A DNA stretch of 64,000 bases from Vibrio orientalis CIP 102891 = ATCC 33934. Its GTDB lineage: Bacteria > Pseudomonadota > Gammaproteobacteria > Enterobacterales > Vibrionaceae. Where the stretch lies: contig NZ_ACZV01000004.1 in NCBI RefSeq assembly GCF_000176235.1, positions 62,001-126,000 of the forward strand, read 5' to 3'. The position numbers and the translations under genes were made by a program. The notes under the pieces were generated by a model. That model made no database searches. It was not told where the DNA came from and saw nothing but the letters and a program-made list of their open reading frames with translations. Positions within the stretch are counted from its first letter, which is position 1. Each line of letters opens with the position of its first letter. Positions 43,391 to 52,210 of this stretch are shown piece by piece.

Positions 43391-44080
43391 ATGATTAAGA
43401 TTATCAGCTTTAAAATTTGTCCATTCGTGCAACGTGTAACGGCGGCGTTAGAAGCGAAGAAGATCCCATACGAGATTGAATACATCAGCCTAAGTGATAA
43501 ACCTCAATGGTTCTTAGATATCTCACCAAATGGTCAAGTACCGTTGCTTGTGACGGAAACGGGCACAGCATTGTTTGAGTCTGATGCGATCATTGAGTAC
43601 ATCGAAGATGAGTTTGGGCCACTAGAACAAGGCGTGACTAACGAGCAACGCGCACTCGACCGCGCATGGAGCTACTTAGGCTCTAAACATTACTTGCCGC
43701 AATGTGGCACTATGCGCAGCAGTGACCAAGCAACACTGACAGAGAAGGTAGCCAACCTCGCTAAAGCGTTCGCTAAGGTAGAAAAGCAAGTGGCTGGCCC
43801 ATTCTTTATAGGCGAGCAACTTAGCAACGTTGATATGGCGTGGTTACCTTTGCTGCACCGCGCTTACATCATCAAAGCGCACACCTGTTTTGATATGCTC
43901 GATGGTTTTCCAAAAGTTCAAGCGTGGCAACAGCAGCTTATGGAAACTGGCCTAGTAGAGAAAACAGTCGCGGAAGACTTTGAAGCGGCATTTACCGGTT
44001 TCTACCTATCTGAGCAAACCTTCCTTGGTAAAGGTGAAGACTGCAAGCCAAACAACGGCTGTGGCACAAACTGCTGTTAA
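43391..44080 (+). CDS. Glutathione S-transferase family protein with Cys-rich tail
   Basis: This 229-residue protein has a thioredoxin-like N-domain with a cysteine active site (KICPFVQR, C10), cis-Pro in GQVPLLV and glutathione site ESDAIIEYI, then the helical GST domain. The single active cysteine is typical of omega-class or dehydroascorbate-reductase-like GSTs. The end DCKPNNGCGTNCC resembles the Cys pairs of the nearby ArsR and SigZ proteins and of the distant metal permease. It follows arsR-sigZ by 110 bp and ends at its own terminator, so it is a likely SigZ target. Confidence 0.88.
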   Translation: MIKIISFKICPFVQRVTAALEAKKIPYEIEYISLSDKPQWFLDISPNGQVPLLVTETGTALFESDAIIEYIEDEFGPLEQGVTNEQRALDRAWSYLGSKHYLPQCGTMRSSDQATLTEKVANLAKAFAKVEKQVAGPFFIGEQLSNVDMAWLPLLHRAYIIKAHTCFDMLDGFPKVQAWQQQLMETGLVEKTVAEDFEAAFTGFYLSEQTFLGKGEDCKPNNGCGTNCC

Positions 44081-44100
44081 TTAATTGAGATTATGACGAA

Positions 44101-44145
44101 GCCTCGCGAATTTGCGGGGCTTTTTGCTATTTGAGACTTGGTATC
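44101..44145 (+). repeat. Duplicated terminator block, copy 1
   Basis: GCCTCGC-GAATTT-GCGGGGC-TTTTT is the terminator of the GST gene and the block extends to GGTATC. The same 45 bp recurs at 48330-48374 with one mismatch. Confidence 0.9.
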
Positions 44146-44146
44146 A

Positions 44147-44278
44147 CAGCAAGGAATCAAGAAATTCCTGCACTCTAAAGTCAGCAATCCAGAGGATGTT
44201 GATGACTTACAACAAAAGATTCTCATCAAGGCGCGTCAAAATCTGTTACGTTTTCTATTGTCCAATTATATCTTTTAG
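44147..44278 (+). pseudogene. Fragment of sigZ
   Basis: The 98 bp from 44147 match sigZ 42759-42857 at about 86 percent. The reading frame is retained (QQGIKKFLHSKVSNPEDVDD), changes are mostly silent, and the frame runs to a stop near 44278. There is no start and most of the gene is missing. The divergence implies that it came from another sigZ allele rather than from a recent copy of the neighbour. Confidence 0.8.
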
Positions 44279-45139
44279 CCAAAGTAAGAACGCTTGAAAT
44301 TTTGGTCTTTTTTCCATTCCCGCAGGGCAAACCACATCATAACCTTTATCTGAGTCGATGACTGCGAATGGAGCGACGAGTTCACCTGTTTCTAGCAGGT
44401 GACGGTCAAACTCCATTCGTCCTAACGCGACCCCCATTGACTGTAACGCTAAACTCGTCGTGTGTTCATGTGTGATTAGATCACTCGTAACGGTACAATC
44501 AATATCAAGCCTTAGCTCTCTTAAATACCTTTTCCAAGCGGTATGCCCACCACTGTGAATGAAGTTAACGTGTCTTAGGTTATGTGGGTTATCAAATAGC
44601 TTATGCTTTCTCGCGTACTCAGGGGTGCAAATAGGTACACGTCTCCCCCTAAGTAATCTTTCACTGTAATGATCTGGATGATTCCCGTTACTGTAGTAGA
44701 TCCCAATATCAAGGGGGTCAAATTGGAAGTCTGATTCATTCTGTTTAGTGATCAGTTTTATACTTAGGTTTGGATACATAGCGCGGAATTCCTTAAGGTT
44801 CGGTATGATCCACGCCCCCGCTATATAGGGAGATGTTCCCACGCAAATCTCGCCACTTAACTCCCCTTTTTGTATATCAGAGAGCTCGGAAAAAATGAGT
44901 TCGAAGGAAGTATTGAGCATTCCCAAAACGCGAGATCCCTCTGGCGTTAATTCAAGCTTTCTTGTTTTACGCACAAATAGCATGAAATTAAGGAGCCCTT
45001 CCAATTTCTTAATTCTTTGACTCACCGCAGCTTGAGTCATGAATAGTTCTTTTGCTGCAACGGTAAAGCTAAGGTGCTTAGCCGCTACGCTAAAAGTGTG
45101 TAAGTGCGAAAGGAGTAGCTGTTTATTCTCAATCATCAT
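44255..45139 (-). CDS. LysR family regulator, DsdC/GcvA-like
   Basis: This 294-residue LysR regulator has HTH residues AAKHLSFTVAAKELFMTQAA and VSQRIKKLEGLL, then LSGEICVGTSPYIAGAWIIP at the start of the effector domain, a pattern shared with DsdC and GcvA types. It is divergent from the chbF-like gene (about 120 bp between starts), so it probably controls chbF-chbG. In E. coli the corresponding genes are under ChbR, an AraC-type protein, so the regulation here differs. Confidence 0.88.
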   Translation of the reverse strand: MMIENKQLLLSHLHTFSVAAKHLSFTVAAKELFMTQAAVSQRIKKLEGLLNFMLFVRKTRKLELTPEGSRVLGMLNTSFELIFSELSDIQKGELSGEICVGTSPYIAGAWIIPNLKEFRAMYPNLSIKLITKQNESDFQFDPLDIGIYYSNGNHPDHYSERLLRGRRVPICTPEYARKHKLFDNPHNLRHVNFIHSGGHTAWKRYLRELRLDIDCTVTSDLITHEHTTSLALQSMGVALGRMEFDRHLLETGELVAPFAVIDSDKGYDVVCPAGMEKRPKFQAFLLWLKDIIGQ

Positions 45140-45258
45140 TTTTACATAAGGTGAGCTTATTTATAAGGGGAGTATAGTCGTTTGTCGCCAAGCGTGAAAT
45201 CTCTTTTAATAAGCTCAGTTAAACTAAATGTTGAAACCAGATTAAAAGGCCCTTGAAT

Positions 45259-46590
45259 ATGACACACAAAAAAACACTTAAAGTCGCGGTAATCGGTGGC
45301 GGCTCTAGCTACACACCAGAGCTTGTTGAAGGTCTTCTTGAGCGTAACCATGAACTACCACTTAGCGAGTTATGGCTTGTTGATATCGATGAAGGCATGC
45401 ACAAGACTGAAATCATTGGTGATCTTGCTCGTCGTATGATTGCTAAGACCGGTTGTGACATCAAAGTCACTGTAACAACGGATCGTAAAGCGGCTCTTGC
45501 AGGTGCTGATTTTGTTTGTTCTCAATTCCGTGCAGGTGGCATTAAAGCGCGTCTACGTGATGAGCGTATCGCGGTAAAATACGGCATGATTGGCCAAGAG
45601 ACGAACGGCCTGGGTGGCTTCTCTAACGCGTGTCGTACTATCCCAATCGCGTTAGAAATCGCTAAAGAGATGGAAGAGCTTTGCCCTAAAGCTTGGCTAC
45701 TAAACTTCACTAACCCGTCAGGCATGGTGACAGAGGCACTGCTTAAGCACTCAACTATCCGTACTGTTGGCTTATGTAACATCCCAGTAAACATGGAGCG
45801 TGACATTGCTCCAATGCTTAAAGCTGAGCAAAAAGACGTAACGCTTCAGATTGCAGGTCTTAACCACATGGTTTGGGCTCGTAAGGTTCTACATGAAGGT
45901 AAAGACAAGTTATCTGAAGTCGTCGATATGCTTAACGATGGCAACATGGCTATGACGCCGAAGAACATCAAGCCGTTCCAGTGGGACAAAGACTTGCTGG
46001 CTAACATGGGCATGATCCCTTGTGCTTACCTACGTTATTACTACCAGTCTAAAGACATCATTGATGAAGAGTTCGAAGATGCTAAGGGCGAAAATAACCG
46101 CGCTGCTCAAGTTGCTCGTATCGAAGAAGAAGTACTTAAGATTTACAGCGATCCAACGCTTGAGACTAAGCCTAAGATCCTTGAAAAACGTGGCGGTGCT
46201 TACTACTCAGAAGCGGCTTGTGAGCTTATGAGCTCAATCCATAACAACAAGCGTACAATTATGCACGTTAACACTCGCAACAATGGCGCAATTGCTGGTT
46301 TACCAGATGACTGCGCAGTAGAAGTGAGCTCAGTTATCACTAGTACTGAGATTCTACCTCTAAACGTGGCGCCGTTCCCGTCTGATACGCTTGCTCTGAT
46401 TCAGCTAATGAAGCAGTTCGAAACGCTCACGGTGAAAGCGGCTATTGATGGGGACCTAAATGCTGCGCACCGAGCTCTAATCCTCAACCCAATCGTAGAT
46501 AGTGGCTCACACCTCGATGCAGCGCTAAAAGAGACAGTTCGCGAGAACATCGAATTTATGCCTAAGTTCGCACACGTACTAAACAAGTAA
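45259..46590 (+). CDS. chbF: 6-phospho-beta-glucosidase, GH4 family (ChbF-like)
   Basis: This 443-residue NAD+- and metal-dependent glycosidase cleaves phosphorylated diacetylchitobiose or cellobiose-type sugars. GH4 features: nucleotide loop VAVIGGGSSYTPELVEGL, FVCSQFRAGGI, NGLGGFSNACRT, metal-binding NFTNPSGMVTEAL and GLCNIP, and GLNHMVWARKV. AAGG lies 9 bp before the ATG at 45259; a TTG two codons earlier is also possible. The next gene is a ChbG-type deacetylase, so chitooligosaccharide-phosphate is the likely substrate class. No chb PTS genes are adjacent. Confidence 0.9.
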   Translation: MTHKKTLKVAVIGGGSSYTPELVEGLLERNHELPLSELWLVDIDEGMHKTEIIGDLARRMIAKTGCDIKVTVTTDRKAALAGADFVCSQFRAGGIKARLRDERIAVKYGMIGQETNGLGGFSNACRTIPIALEIAKEMEELCPKAWLLNFTNPSGMVTEALLKHSTIRTVGLCNIPVNMERDIAPMLKAEQKDVTLQIAGLNHMVWARKVLHEGKDKLSEVVDMLNDGNMAMTPKNIKPFQWDKDLLANMGMIPCAYLRYYYQSKDIIDEEFEDAKGENNRAAQVARIEEEVLKIYSDPTLETKPKILEKRGGAYYSEAACELMSSIHNNKRTIMHVNTRNNGAIAGLPDDCAVEVSSVITSTEILPLNVAPFPSDTLALIQLMKQFETLTVKAAIDGDLNAAHRALILNPIVDSGSHLDAALKETVRENIEFMPKFAHVLNK

Positions 46591-46607
46591 TAACACCTCT
46601 CAATATT

Positions 46608-46625
46608 GCGGCCCCTAGGGGCTGC
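46608..46625 (+). other. Intercistronic hairpin between chbF and chbG
   Basis: GCGGCCCC-TA-GGGGCTGC forms a tight stem with one G-T pair, about 9 bp before the chbG ribosome site. No T-run follows. Confidence 0.6.
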
Positions 46626-46644
46626 ATATCTCTTGGAGAAAACT

Positions 46645-47409
46645 ATGAAACTCATTATTAACGCAGACGATTTTGGTTTGTCTGAAAGTGTCAATAATGG
46701 CATTGTCGAATGCTTTCAAGCTGGACTTGTTAAGTCGACCACGATCATGATGAACCAAAAAGGCGTCGACCATGCAATCGACTTATACAAACAGGGCCTT
46801 GTGCCTGAGGTTGGTCTGCATTTTACTGTGACGAGTGGCAAACCATTGTCTCCTCCAGAAGAAGTCCCAAGCTTAATTGATGATAGTGGCTATTTTATCG
46901 ATAAAGTTAAGTTGATGGATCATCCCGTCAGTGAAACCGAAGTCTACAAAGAACTTCTAGCGCAGTACAACGCTGCACTAGAAGCGGGTTTAGATATTAA
47001 TCATATTGACAGTCATCACTTTGCGGGCGTTTATGCACCGCTCAAAGCGGCATTTGTTCGTTTCTCAAATGATTTCAAAATCCCTGTCCGTAGGGTGGAT
47101 ATGTTTGTGCGTGGCCAAAGTGCGCTTCAAGTACCCACAACCGATGCGTTTGACCTTGGCTTTTTTGATGAAGGTGCGACTAAGAACAATCTGAAAACGA
47201 TGATTTTGGCGCACAAAGAAAAATACCCAGATGGGCTCGTCGAGTTTATGTGTCACCCCAGCTCGGAAGAAAATATCGAGGAACTTTACGATGTAACAGG
47301 CTATGTCGGTAAGCGAGTAAATGAGCGCGATATTTTGACGTCTCCGGAGATGAAAAACTGGCTAGCAGAGCATAATGTAGAAACGGTTGGTTTCGACATT
47401 CTTAGGTAA
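46645..47409 (+). CDS. chbG: Chitooligosaccharide deacetylase ChbG (YdjC family)
   Basis: This 254-residue YdjC-fold metal hydrolase removes an N-acetyl group from phosphorylated chitooligosaccharides, the step before ChbF. Visible motifs are the N-terminal NADDFGLSESVNNGI (metal Asp-Asp), LHFTVTSGKPL with a metal His, HIDSHHFAG with two more, and VEFMCHPSS. GGAG precedes the ATG at 46645; a longer frame begins in the hairpin and is rejected. It is the second gene of the chbF-chbG operon. Confidence 0.9.
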   Translation: MKLIINADDFGLSESVNNGIVECFQAGLVKSTTIMMNQKGVDHAIDLYKQGLVPEVGLHFTVTSGKPLSPPEEVPSLIDDSGYFIDKVKLMDHPVSETEVYKELLAQYNAALEAGLDINHIDSHHFAGVYAPLKAAFVRFSNDFKIPVRRVDMFVRGQSALQVPTTDAFDLGFFDEGATKNNLKTMILAHKEKYPDGLVEFMCHPSSEENIEELYDVTGYVGKRVNERDILTSPEMKNWLAEHNVETVGFDILR

Positions 47410-47572
47410 TCAAGTGAATAGTAAACATCTAGCGAGCTTAAAATATAAAAGCTGCTAGCTATGAGATAAGACCTATATAGCCGTCCTATTTATGGCAATA
47501 GTATTCATTATTGCTTACCCGACATCCAGCTACATCAGAGATGTTTTTCCGCACATACGATAGGAGAACGCA

Positions 47573-47980
47573 GTGAGACTTGTAAAGTTAGCAGTTGTGT
47601 TTTTTGCCTTGGTAACAGCTTGTACGAAAGTATCGGCAAACCATTTTCTTCCAGAAAAAATATTCTGTATCACTCCTGAAAACTACTCGGTATTTACATT
47701 CGATTATCTAAAAAATACCGGGAGATTTGAAACTTCAACTTTAACGGGACATCAATCTTTTTCAGGTCCAATTGCAATTTTCAAGAATGACCAAGAGGTC
47801 AAAGTTAAATTTTCTGCAGAACGTGGGGATTCGACCATTTATTGGGATCTTACGTTTACAGGAGAAAGAGATAGCCACTATGAAAGTATGTCTCATATAA
47901 AGCAGGGGAACTTGTGGAATGTTACTGAAGAACACTATGTAAATGAAAGATGCACCTACGACTTTAAATCTTATAGGTGA
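47573..47980 (+). CDS. Hypothetical exported protein, possible lipoprotein
   Basis: The 135-residue product is not a family I recognise. Residues 1-18 form a signal sequence; LVTAC fits a lipobox with Cys at 17, though cleavage at VSA-NH would also be possible. The mature part is beta-rich with two further cysteines (FCIT, RCTYD) that could form a disulfide. Translation starts at GTG 47573, 5 bp after AGGAGA. It lies inside the segment bracketed by the duplicated terminator. Confidence 0.65.
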   Translation: MRLVKLAVVFFALVTACTKVSANHFLPEKIFCITPENYSVFTFDYLKNTGRFETSTLTGHQSFSGPIAIFKNDQEVKVKFSAERGDSTIYWDLTFTGERDSHYESMSHIKQGNLWNVTEEHYVNERCTYDFKSYR

Positions 47981-48069
47981 ATCAATAACAAATAGCAGCC
48001 CTGGCGGAGTGAGTAAGTAAATGACTCTAGTCTGTTATAAAAAGGGCAAAGCGCTTGGAAGGAGTAATT

Positions 48070-48252
48070 ATGCTGCGTTTCAAAAAGAAAATTAAAGAGT
48101 TGCCTGTTCTAATAACGGTGTGCAGTGCTTGGCTTTTAGCTGCAATTGCATTTGCTTGGTTTATCATCCCTAATGAAGAAGACCTTATCGATATTGAACA
48201 GAAAATGATCTTGGAAGACGTTACTAGACCTCTTGATTTAAAGGAGGTGTAA
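48070..48252 (+). CDS. Small single-span membrane protein
   Basis: This 60-residue protein has a basic N-terminus (MLRFKKKIKELP), one TM helix (VLITVCSAWLLAAIAFAWFI) and an acidic C-terminal tail. AAGGAG lies 5 bp before the ATG, the main evidence that it is real. I do not recognise a family. It is probably an inner-membrane protein with the tail outside. The two genes at 47573 and 48070 may be expressed together. Confidence 0.6.
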   Translation: MLRFKKKIKELPVLITVCSAWLLAAIAFAWFIIPNEEDLIDIEQKMILEDVTRPLDLKEV

Positions 48253-48329
48253 CGGCAGCAATGCGAGTATTACGAACATTTGGGTTTTACGACGAGCGTG
48301 ACTTCGTAAACTTGTAACAATTCGGCGGA

Positions 48330-48374
48330 GCCTCGCGAATTTGCGGGGCTTTTTACTATTTGAGACTTGGTATC
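48330..48374 (+). repeat. Duplicated terminator block, copy 2
   Basis: 44 of 45 bases equal copy 1 at 44101-44145. The stem-loop with TTTTT can terminate transcription from the left before the MAPEG gene. Confidence 0.9.
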
Positions 48375-48433
48375 GCTGAAAGATTACCTACACTGATAAG
48401 GTCTTAGTTATCTGACACATACGGAGAAGAACA

Positions 48434-48820
48434 ATGGTAACTGCGCTCTATGCAGCAATTTTGGCAGCTCTGATGATTTGGCTGTCCATTCAAGTGATCA
48501 AACAACGTAGAAAAGCACAGGTGAAATATGCCGATGGCGGTGTCGATGCCTTAACTATCGCACGAAGTGCTCACAGTAATGCGGTTGATTATGTGCCGAT
48601 AACCCTGATATTGATGGCGCTGCTCGAACATAATGGTGCACAGCTTTGGATGATTCACCTATGTGGTATTGCGTTTGTGGTAGGGCGAGGTTTACATGCG
48701 AAAGGGATCTTAGCTGACAGACTAAAAGGGCGAATCTCAGGTATGAAATTAACGTTTGCAGTGATGGCGGCACTGGTTGTGCTCAACATTGTCTATTTAC
48801 CCTTTGAGCGTCTTTGGTGA
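48434..48820 (+). CDS. MAPEG family membrane protein (YecN-like)
   Basis: This 128-residue protein has four hydrophobic helices and MAPEG features: ARSAHSNAVDYVPITLILMALLE near the middle and FVVGRGLHAKGI. The family includes glutathione-dependent membrane enzymes, but bacterial YecN-type members are uncharacterised. GGAGAAG precedes the ATG. It ends 14-17 bp before the next small membrane-protein gene, with which it probably forms an operon. Confidence 0.85.
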   Translation: MVTALYAAILAALMIWLSIQVIKQRRKAQVKYADGGVDALTIARSAHSNAVDYVPITLILMALLEHNGAQLWMIHLCGIAFVVGRGLHAKGILADRLKGRISGMKLTFAVMAALVVLNIVYLPFERLW

Positions 48821-48836
48821 TGGATAGGCTCTGGTG

Positions 48837-49364
48837 ATGAAGTTCGCTGCTCCTCCGGCATGGTTACTGGTATTAACAGGACTGATACTCAATGTATTGG
48901 CATTGCTGATGTCGAGTATCGTATTGGATCGTTTAAGCGGTGATATTGCGACTCTGTCTGAACAAAAGGACGACAATATCTATTCGATTCAATTGGCGTG
49001 GAACAGCGTGGAAACTTTAGAGCGAAAGCGTGAAATGGTGTTACTTCATCTTAGTCAAAGTGGCGGCAAACCTATCACTGATAAAATAGGTCAAATGCTA
49101 CAAGGTCAGTTAAGTGACTGGGTCAGTGTGCCTGTACCTGTAATAAGCCACAGTACGTTGCCGGAGTTAATGATGCTGATAAATCAAACTCAGCAAAGTT
49201 ATCGTAATCAAATCGATGAGCATTACTTAAACAATATTACCCTCAGTGAGAAGATGGTGACTCTTAACGAAAAGATCGCTTGGTATAAGAATATTGGATT
49301 GTTTCTTCAGGTGTTTGGCTTAGCGCTAATTTTGGCTCGGGATTTAGCTCGAAAACCAGAATAA
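48837..49364 (+). CDS. Hypothetical protein with two membrane helices
   Basis: This is a ~175-residue protein with a TM helix at residues ~8-28 (WLLVLTGLILNVLALLMSSI), a ~110-residue extracytoplasmic helical region, and a second TM near the end (NIGLFLQVFGLALILARDL). The layout resembles a sensor domain without output module. No family is recognised. The start could be GTG 48834 or ATG 48837; both have weak ribosome sites, suggesting translation after the MAPEG gene. Confidence 0.6.
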   Translation: MKFAAPPAWLLVLTGLILNVLALLMSSIVLDRLSGDIATLSEQKDDNIYSIQLAWNSVETLERKREMVLLHLSQSGGKPITDKIGQMLQGQLSDWVSVPVPVISHSTLPELMMLINQTQQSYRNQIDEHYLNNITLSEKMVTLNEKIAWYKNIGLFLQVFGLALILARDLARKPE

Positions 49365-49365
49365 A

Positions 49366-49399
49366 GAAAAAGCGATGGTTTTTGGCCATCGCTTTTTTA
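49366..49399. terminator. Bidirectional terminator
   Basis: AAAAAGCGATGG and CCATCGCTTTTTT form a stem between converging genes, with T-runs on both strands. Confidence 0.9.
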
Positions 49400-49405
49400 T
49401 TGGGG

Positions 49406-50428
49406 TTACCTAAACAGCCAACGATAGAGTGGCGTTTTATCAAGTAGTTTAACCAGTAGGAATGTACCAACGATAGCGCCAGCGAGCACCGCCATATCTT
49501 TTGCAAATCCAGTGATTTGATAGATGCCAGTGACATTCATCATCACAATGATGATAGGCAAATGGGCGACGTACAAAGGTAAGACATACTTAGACTGACG
49601 AGCCAGCCAGCTACTTTGTCCTAGTGTTGGTTTTGATAGCAACCACATAAAACATCCCGTGCCCCATAGTACCGTACCAAACAAGAAGTCATTGGCATTA
49701 AATGGTTGTTCATGCTGGTTGAGCAGCAAAGCTTCGGTGAAATGCATCGCCGCTCCCAGCAAGGCTAACGTCAATGCTTGCTTGGTGGTCGCTTGAATGT
49801 TTTGTTGGCGAATCGTAAAGCCAATAGCAAACAACAGCGTACTAAAGAACGGGCCGTTGCGAGTAAAAATCGGCGCCCAAAACTCTGTTAAACCTTGGTA
49901 GCTGCCCGCTAAAGCGCCATAGACATACAGTGCAAAGGCAAGCGGGATCAGAAGATCAAGTTTATCTAGCTTAGCGAGAAGAGCCGTAATTGCTGCAGCG
50001 CACATCAAAGCAGGGATAAACCATAAATGAACTAAGCCACCTTCGAACAGAGTATTGAGTGGCGTTTGTGCCAAATAGCCCCAATAGCCTTGACGTTCGG
50101 CAAGGTAGCCGGACTCGGCTACTGTGGCCAAATTAAACGGCATGGCCAAGCAGATAATGCTCCAGACAATGAAGACGCGCAACAGAGGTGATACATAACG
50201 CTTGAGTGTCTCGATAGGTGCATCGACAAGCTTAGGTTGAATCAAATAACCAGAAATGAGGAAGAATAGGGGTACGGCAAATCGGGTGGATTGATTAAAA
50301 ATATACCCAACCCAAGGCACCTCGTTGAACTGCCAATAACTGAGGAACATCTGGCAGTGCATTGCAACGATCGCCAGTATTGCGACGACTCGACCGAGCT
50401 CAATGCTCGCAATTTTCTTACTTTCCAT
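49406..50428 (-). CDS. Acyltransferase family 3 membrane protein
   Basis: The 340-residue protein has about ten TM helices. SIELGRVVAILAIVAMHCQMF near the N-terminus holds the conserved catalytic His of membrane acyltransferases (OafA/YrhL family), and RFAVPLFFLISGYLI and VHLWFIPALM are family motifs. Such enzymes O-acetylate surface or exported glycans. The start at 50428 is the family N-terminus; the longer frame adds an extra hydrophobic segment. No glycan genes are adjacent. Confidence 0.85.
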   Translation of the reverse strand: MESKKIASIELGRVVAILAIVAMHCQMFLSYWQFNEVPWVGYIFNQSTRFAVPLFFLISGYLIQPKLVDAPIETLKRYVSPLLRVFIVWSIICLAMPFNLATVAESGYLAERQGYWGYLAQTPLNTLFEGGLVHLWFIPALMCAAAITALLAKLDKLDLLIPLAFALYVYGALAGSYQGLTEFWAPIFTRNGPFFSTLLFAIGFTIRQQNIQATTKQALTLALLGAAMHFTEALLLNQHEQPFNANDFLFGTVLWGTGCFMWLLSKPTLGQSSWLARQSKYVLPLYVAHLPIIIVMMNVTGIYQITGFAKDMAVLAGAIVGTFLLVKLLDKTPLYRWLFR

Positions 50429-50664
50429 AACGACAAATAAAATAAATAAAAGTAGGTGAGGTATAACAGCTTTTTGTTTTTGCTTTACCACTAAAAATCA
50501 ACTTCTTAGTCAGTATGAGTCGCATTCTTCTCAGTTTGAGAGGTACGTCATACAGCAACAATATTTACATTTCAGCTCTCGACAAATCGCCCTTGATTAA
50601 AAGCAATGATTGCAAAAAAGTACGAGTGTGCTAAAAATAGTTATGTTACCAATGAGAGAGCTGT

Positions 50665-51255
50665 ATGAGTAAAGGCAGAGTAACCCGAGAAAACATCTTA
50701 AATAAGGCATTTGAGCTCGCGAGTGTGAATGGGCTAGAAAGCCTAACGATTGGTGAATTAGCCAAGCAGTGTGAGATGTCTAAAAGTGGTTTGTTTGCGC
50801 ACTTTAATTCTAAAGACAATCTTCAAATCTCGGTGTTGGAGCATGCTAATCAGATTTTTACTGAGCGAGTGATAGCGCCTGCGAGGTTGAATACATCAAT
50901 CTCGATTGAGCAGAAGCTGACGATGTTGCTCGATAACTGGCTAGGTTGGAACCACTCTTTTCAAGGCAGTTGTATGTTCCTTGATGCTTGGAAAGAAACT
51001 GGCGCGGAAGTACCGCCAACTCAAGTGGTACTGAAAAAAACCATTGAGACTTGGATTGGTTATTTGACCATTCAAGTGGCAAAGGGGGTAGAGAACGGTG
51101 AATTCCGTCCTGACCTCGACCCGAAACAGGCGATCTTCGAGCTATACGGCCTGTATTTAAGTGCGCACCTGTTTTATTCCATTCATGGTGAGCAAGCGAG
51201 TTATGAGCATTTCTGGCAAGGTGTGAAGCGTCAAATCGCTAGCTGGAAACAATAG
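50665..51255 (+). CDS. TetR family regulator
   Basis: This 196-residue regulator has an HTH (RENILNKAFELASVNGLESL, then CEMSKSGLFAHFNSKDNL) and a ligand domain of the TetR_C_33-like type. A GAGAG site precedes the ATG. It lies 103 bp upstream of an alpha/beta hydrolase gene on the same strand and may control that gene. Inducer unknown. Confidence 0.9.
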   Translation: MSKGRVTRENILNKAFELASVNGLESLTIGELAKQCEMSKSGLFAHFNSKDNLQISVLEHANQIFTERVIAPARLNTSISIEQKLTMLLDNWLGWNHSFQGSCMFLDAWKETGAEVPPTQVVLKKTIETWIGYLTIQVAKGVENGEFRPDLDPKQAIFELYGLYLSAHLFYSIHGEQASYEHFWQGVKRQIASWKQ

Positions 51256-51358
51256 AATTTTACTAAGCCAAGCTTGAGTTTGGCTTATTATTTAAATAAA
51301 AATAGCACGGTCGTTCGATTTTTTAGTAAGAACAGATCGAGCCCAAAAGGATAGAACC

Positions 51359-52210
51359 ATGAGTGAGAAGATTTACTTTAATACTTCGCAAAAATTCAGT
51401 GTAAAGAAGAGCTTGATTAACTTAACGACTCGACTTCACCACACGATTGCTCCAAAGCATGCGGAAAAGACAGCACGTAAACTACTACTGACTCCGGCGC
51501 GGGCTAAGCCAAAGAATGCTGAGCCTACAGGTTTGGTGAAAGGAGAAGTTCAATCCAAAGAAGGCACGCTTAAAACCTACGCACTGGGAGAAGGGCCAGT
51601 GTGGGTATTGGCACACGGTTGGTCAGGAAGCGCGAGTCAGTTCTATCCATTGATGCAGCACATTGCGAGTAAAGGATTCACTGCGCTTGCTTATGATCAT
51701 CCAGGGCACGGTCAAAGTGGTGGCGTCTATGGTCATATCCCTGCTTTTGTGCACGGTTTGGAAGCGATCCTAGACAGTGTCGATGAAGTGGCAGGTTTGG
51801 TCGCTCACAGTATGGGTTCTGCGTCATCGATTGAGTGTCATCACCAGAAACTCGTCGGCAAACCTTTCCTATTGATTGCGCCAGTGTTGGATTATCTCGA
51901 AAACTTGTTTGGTAGTGTCGCTCGCTCTGGATATTCCATGAAGCTGTTCAACGCGGTTGTTTCTGAGATTGAAGAGCAGTATCGCTACCCAATACAGTCA
52001 GTCGATCCTTACAATAAGCTAACACTTCGCTCAGCAGCGACTATTATTGTTCATGATGAAGGGGATAAGTTTGCCAAGTTCTCTGTGTCTGAACGTGCAG
52101 CGAGTGAAATGGACAAAGTGAAGCTTGTAGCAACTCAAGGCCAAGGCCACGGACGAGTAATGAAGTGCTCTGAAGTTATGCAGAGTTTTGATGAATTGAT
52201 TGCAAATTAA
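51359..52210 (+). CDS. Alpha/beta hydrolase
   Basis: This 283-residue hydrolase has an N-terminal ~60-residue basic extension, then the alpha/beta core: oxyanion motif AHGWSGSASQF, YDHPGHGQSGG, nucleophile elbow AHSMGSASS near residue 149, acid candidate HDEGDKF and catalytic His in QGHGRVMK. It most resembles serine esterases or aminopeptidases. There is no clear signal peptide. It follows a tetR gene. Confidence 0.86.
   Translation: MSEKIYFNTSQKFSVKKSLINLTTRLHHTIAPKHAEKTARKLLLTPARAKPKNAEPTGLVKGEVQSKEGTLKTYALGEGPVWVLAHGWSGSASQFYPLMQHIASKGFTALAYDHPGHGQSGGVYGHIPAFVHGLEAILDSVDEVAGLVAHSMGSASSIECHHQKLVGKPFLLIAPVLDYLENLFGSVARSGYSMKLFNAVVSEIEEQYRYPIQSVDPYNKLTLRSAATIIVHDEGDKFAKFSVSERAASEMDKVKLVATQGQGHGRVMKCSEVMQSFDELIAN

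Noticed and set aside
48261-48317. 18-codon frame after the small membrane protein, preceded by AAGGAGGTG
   Set aside because: The ribosome-site-like sequence is the coding end of the preceding gene and lies 13 bp away; the peptide is too short to support.
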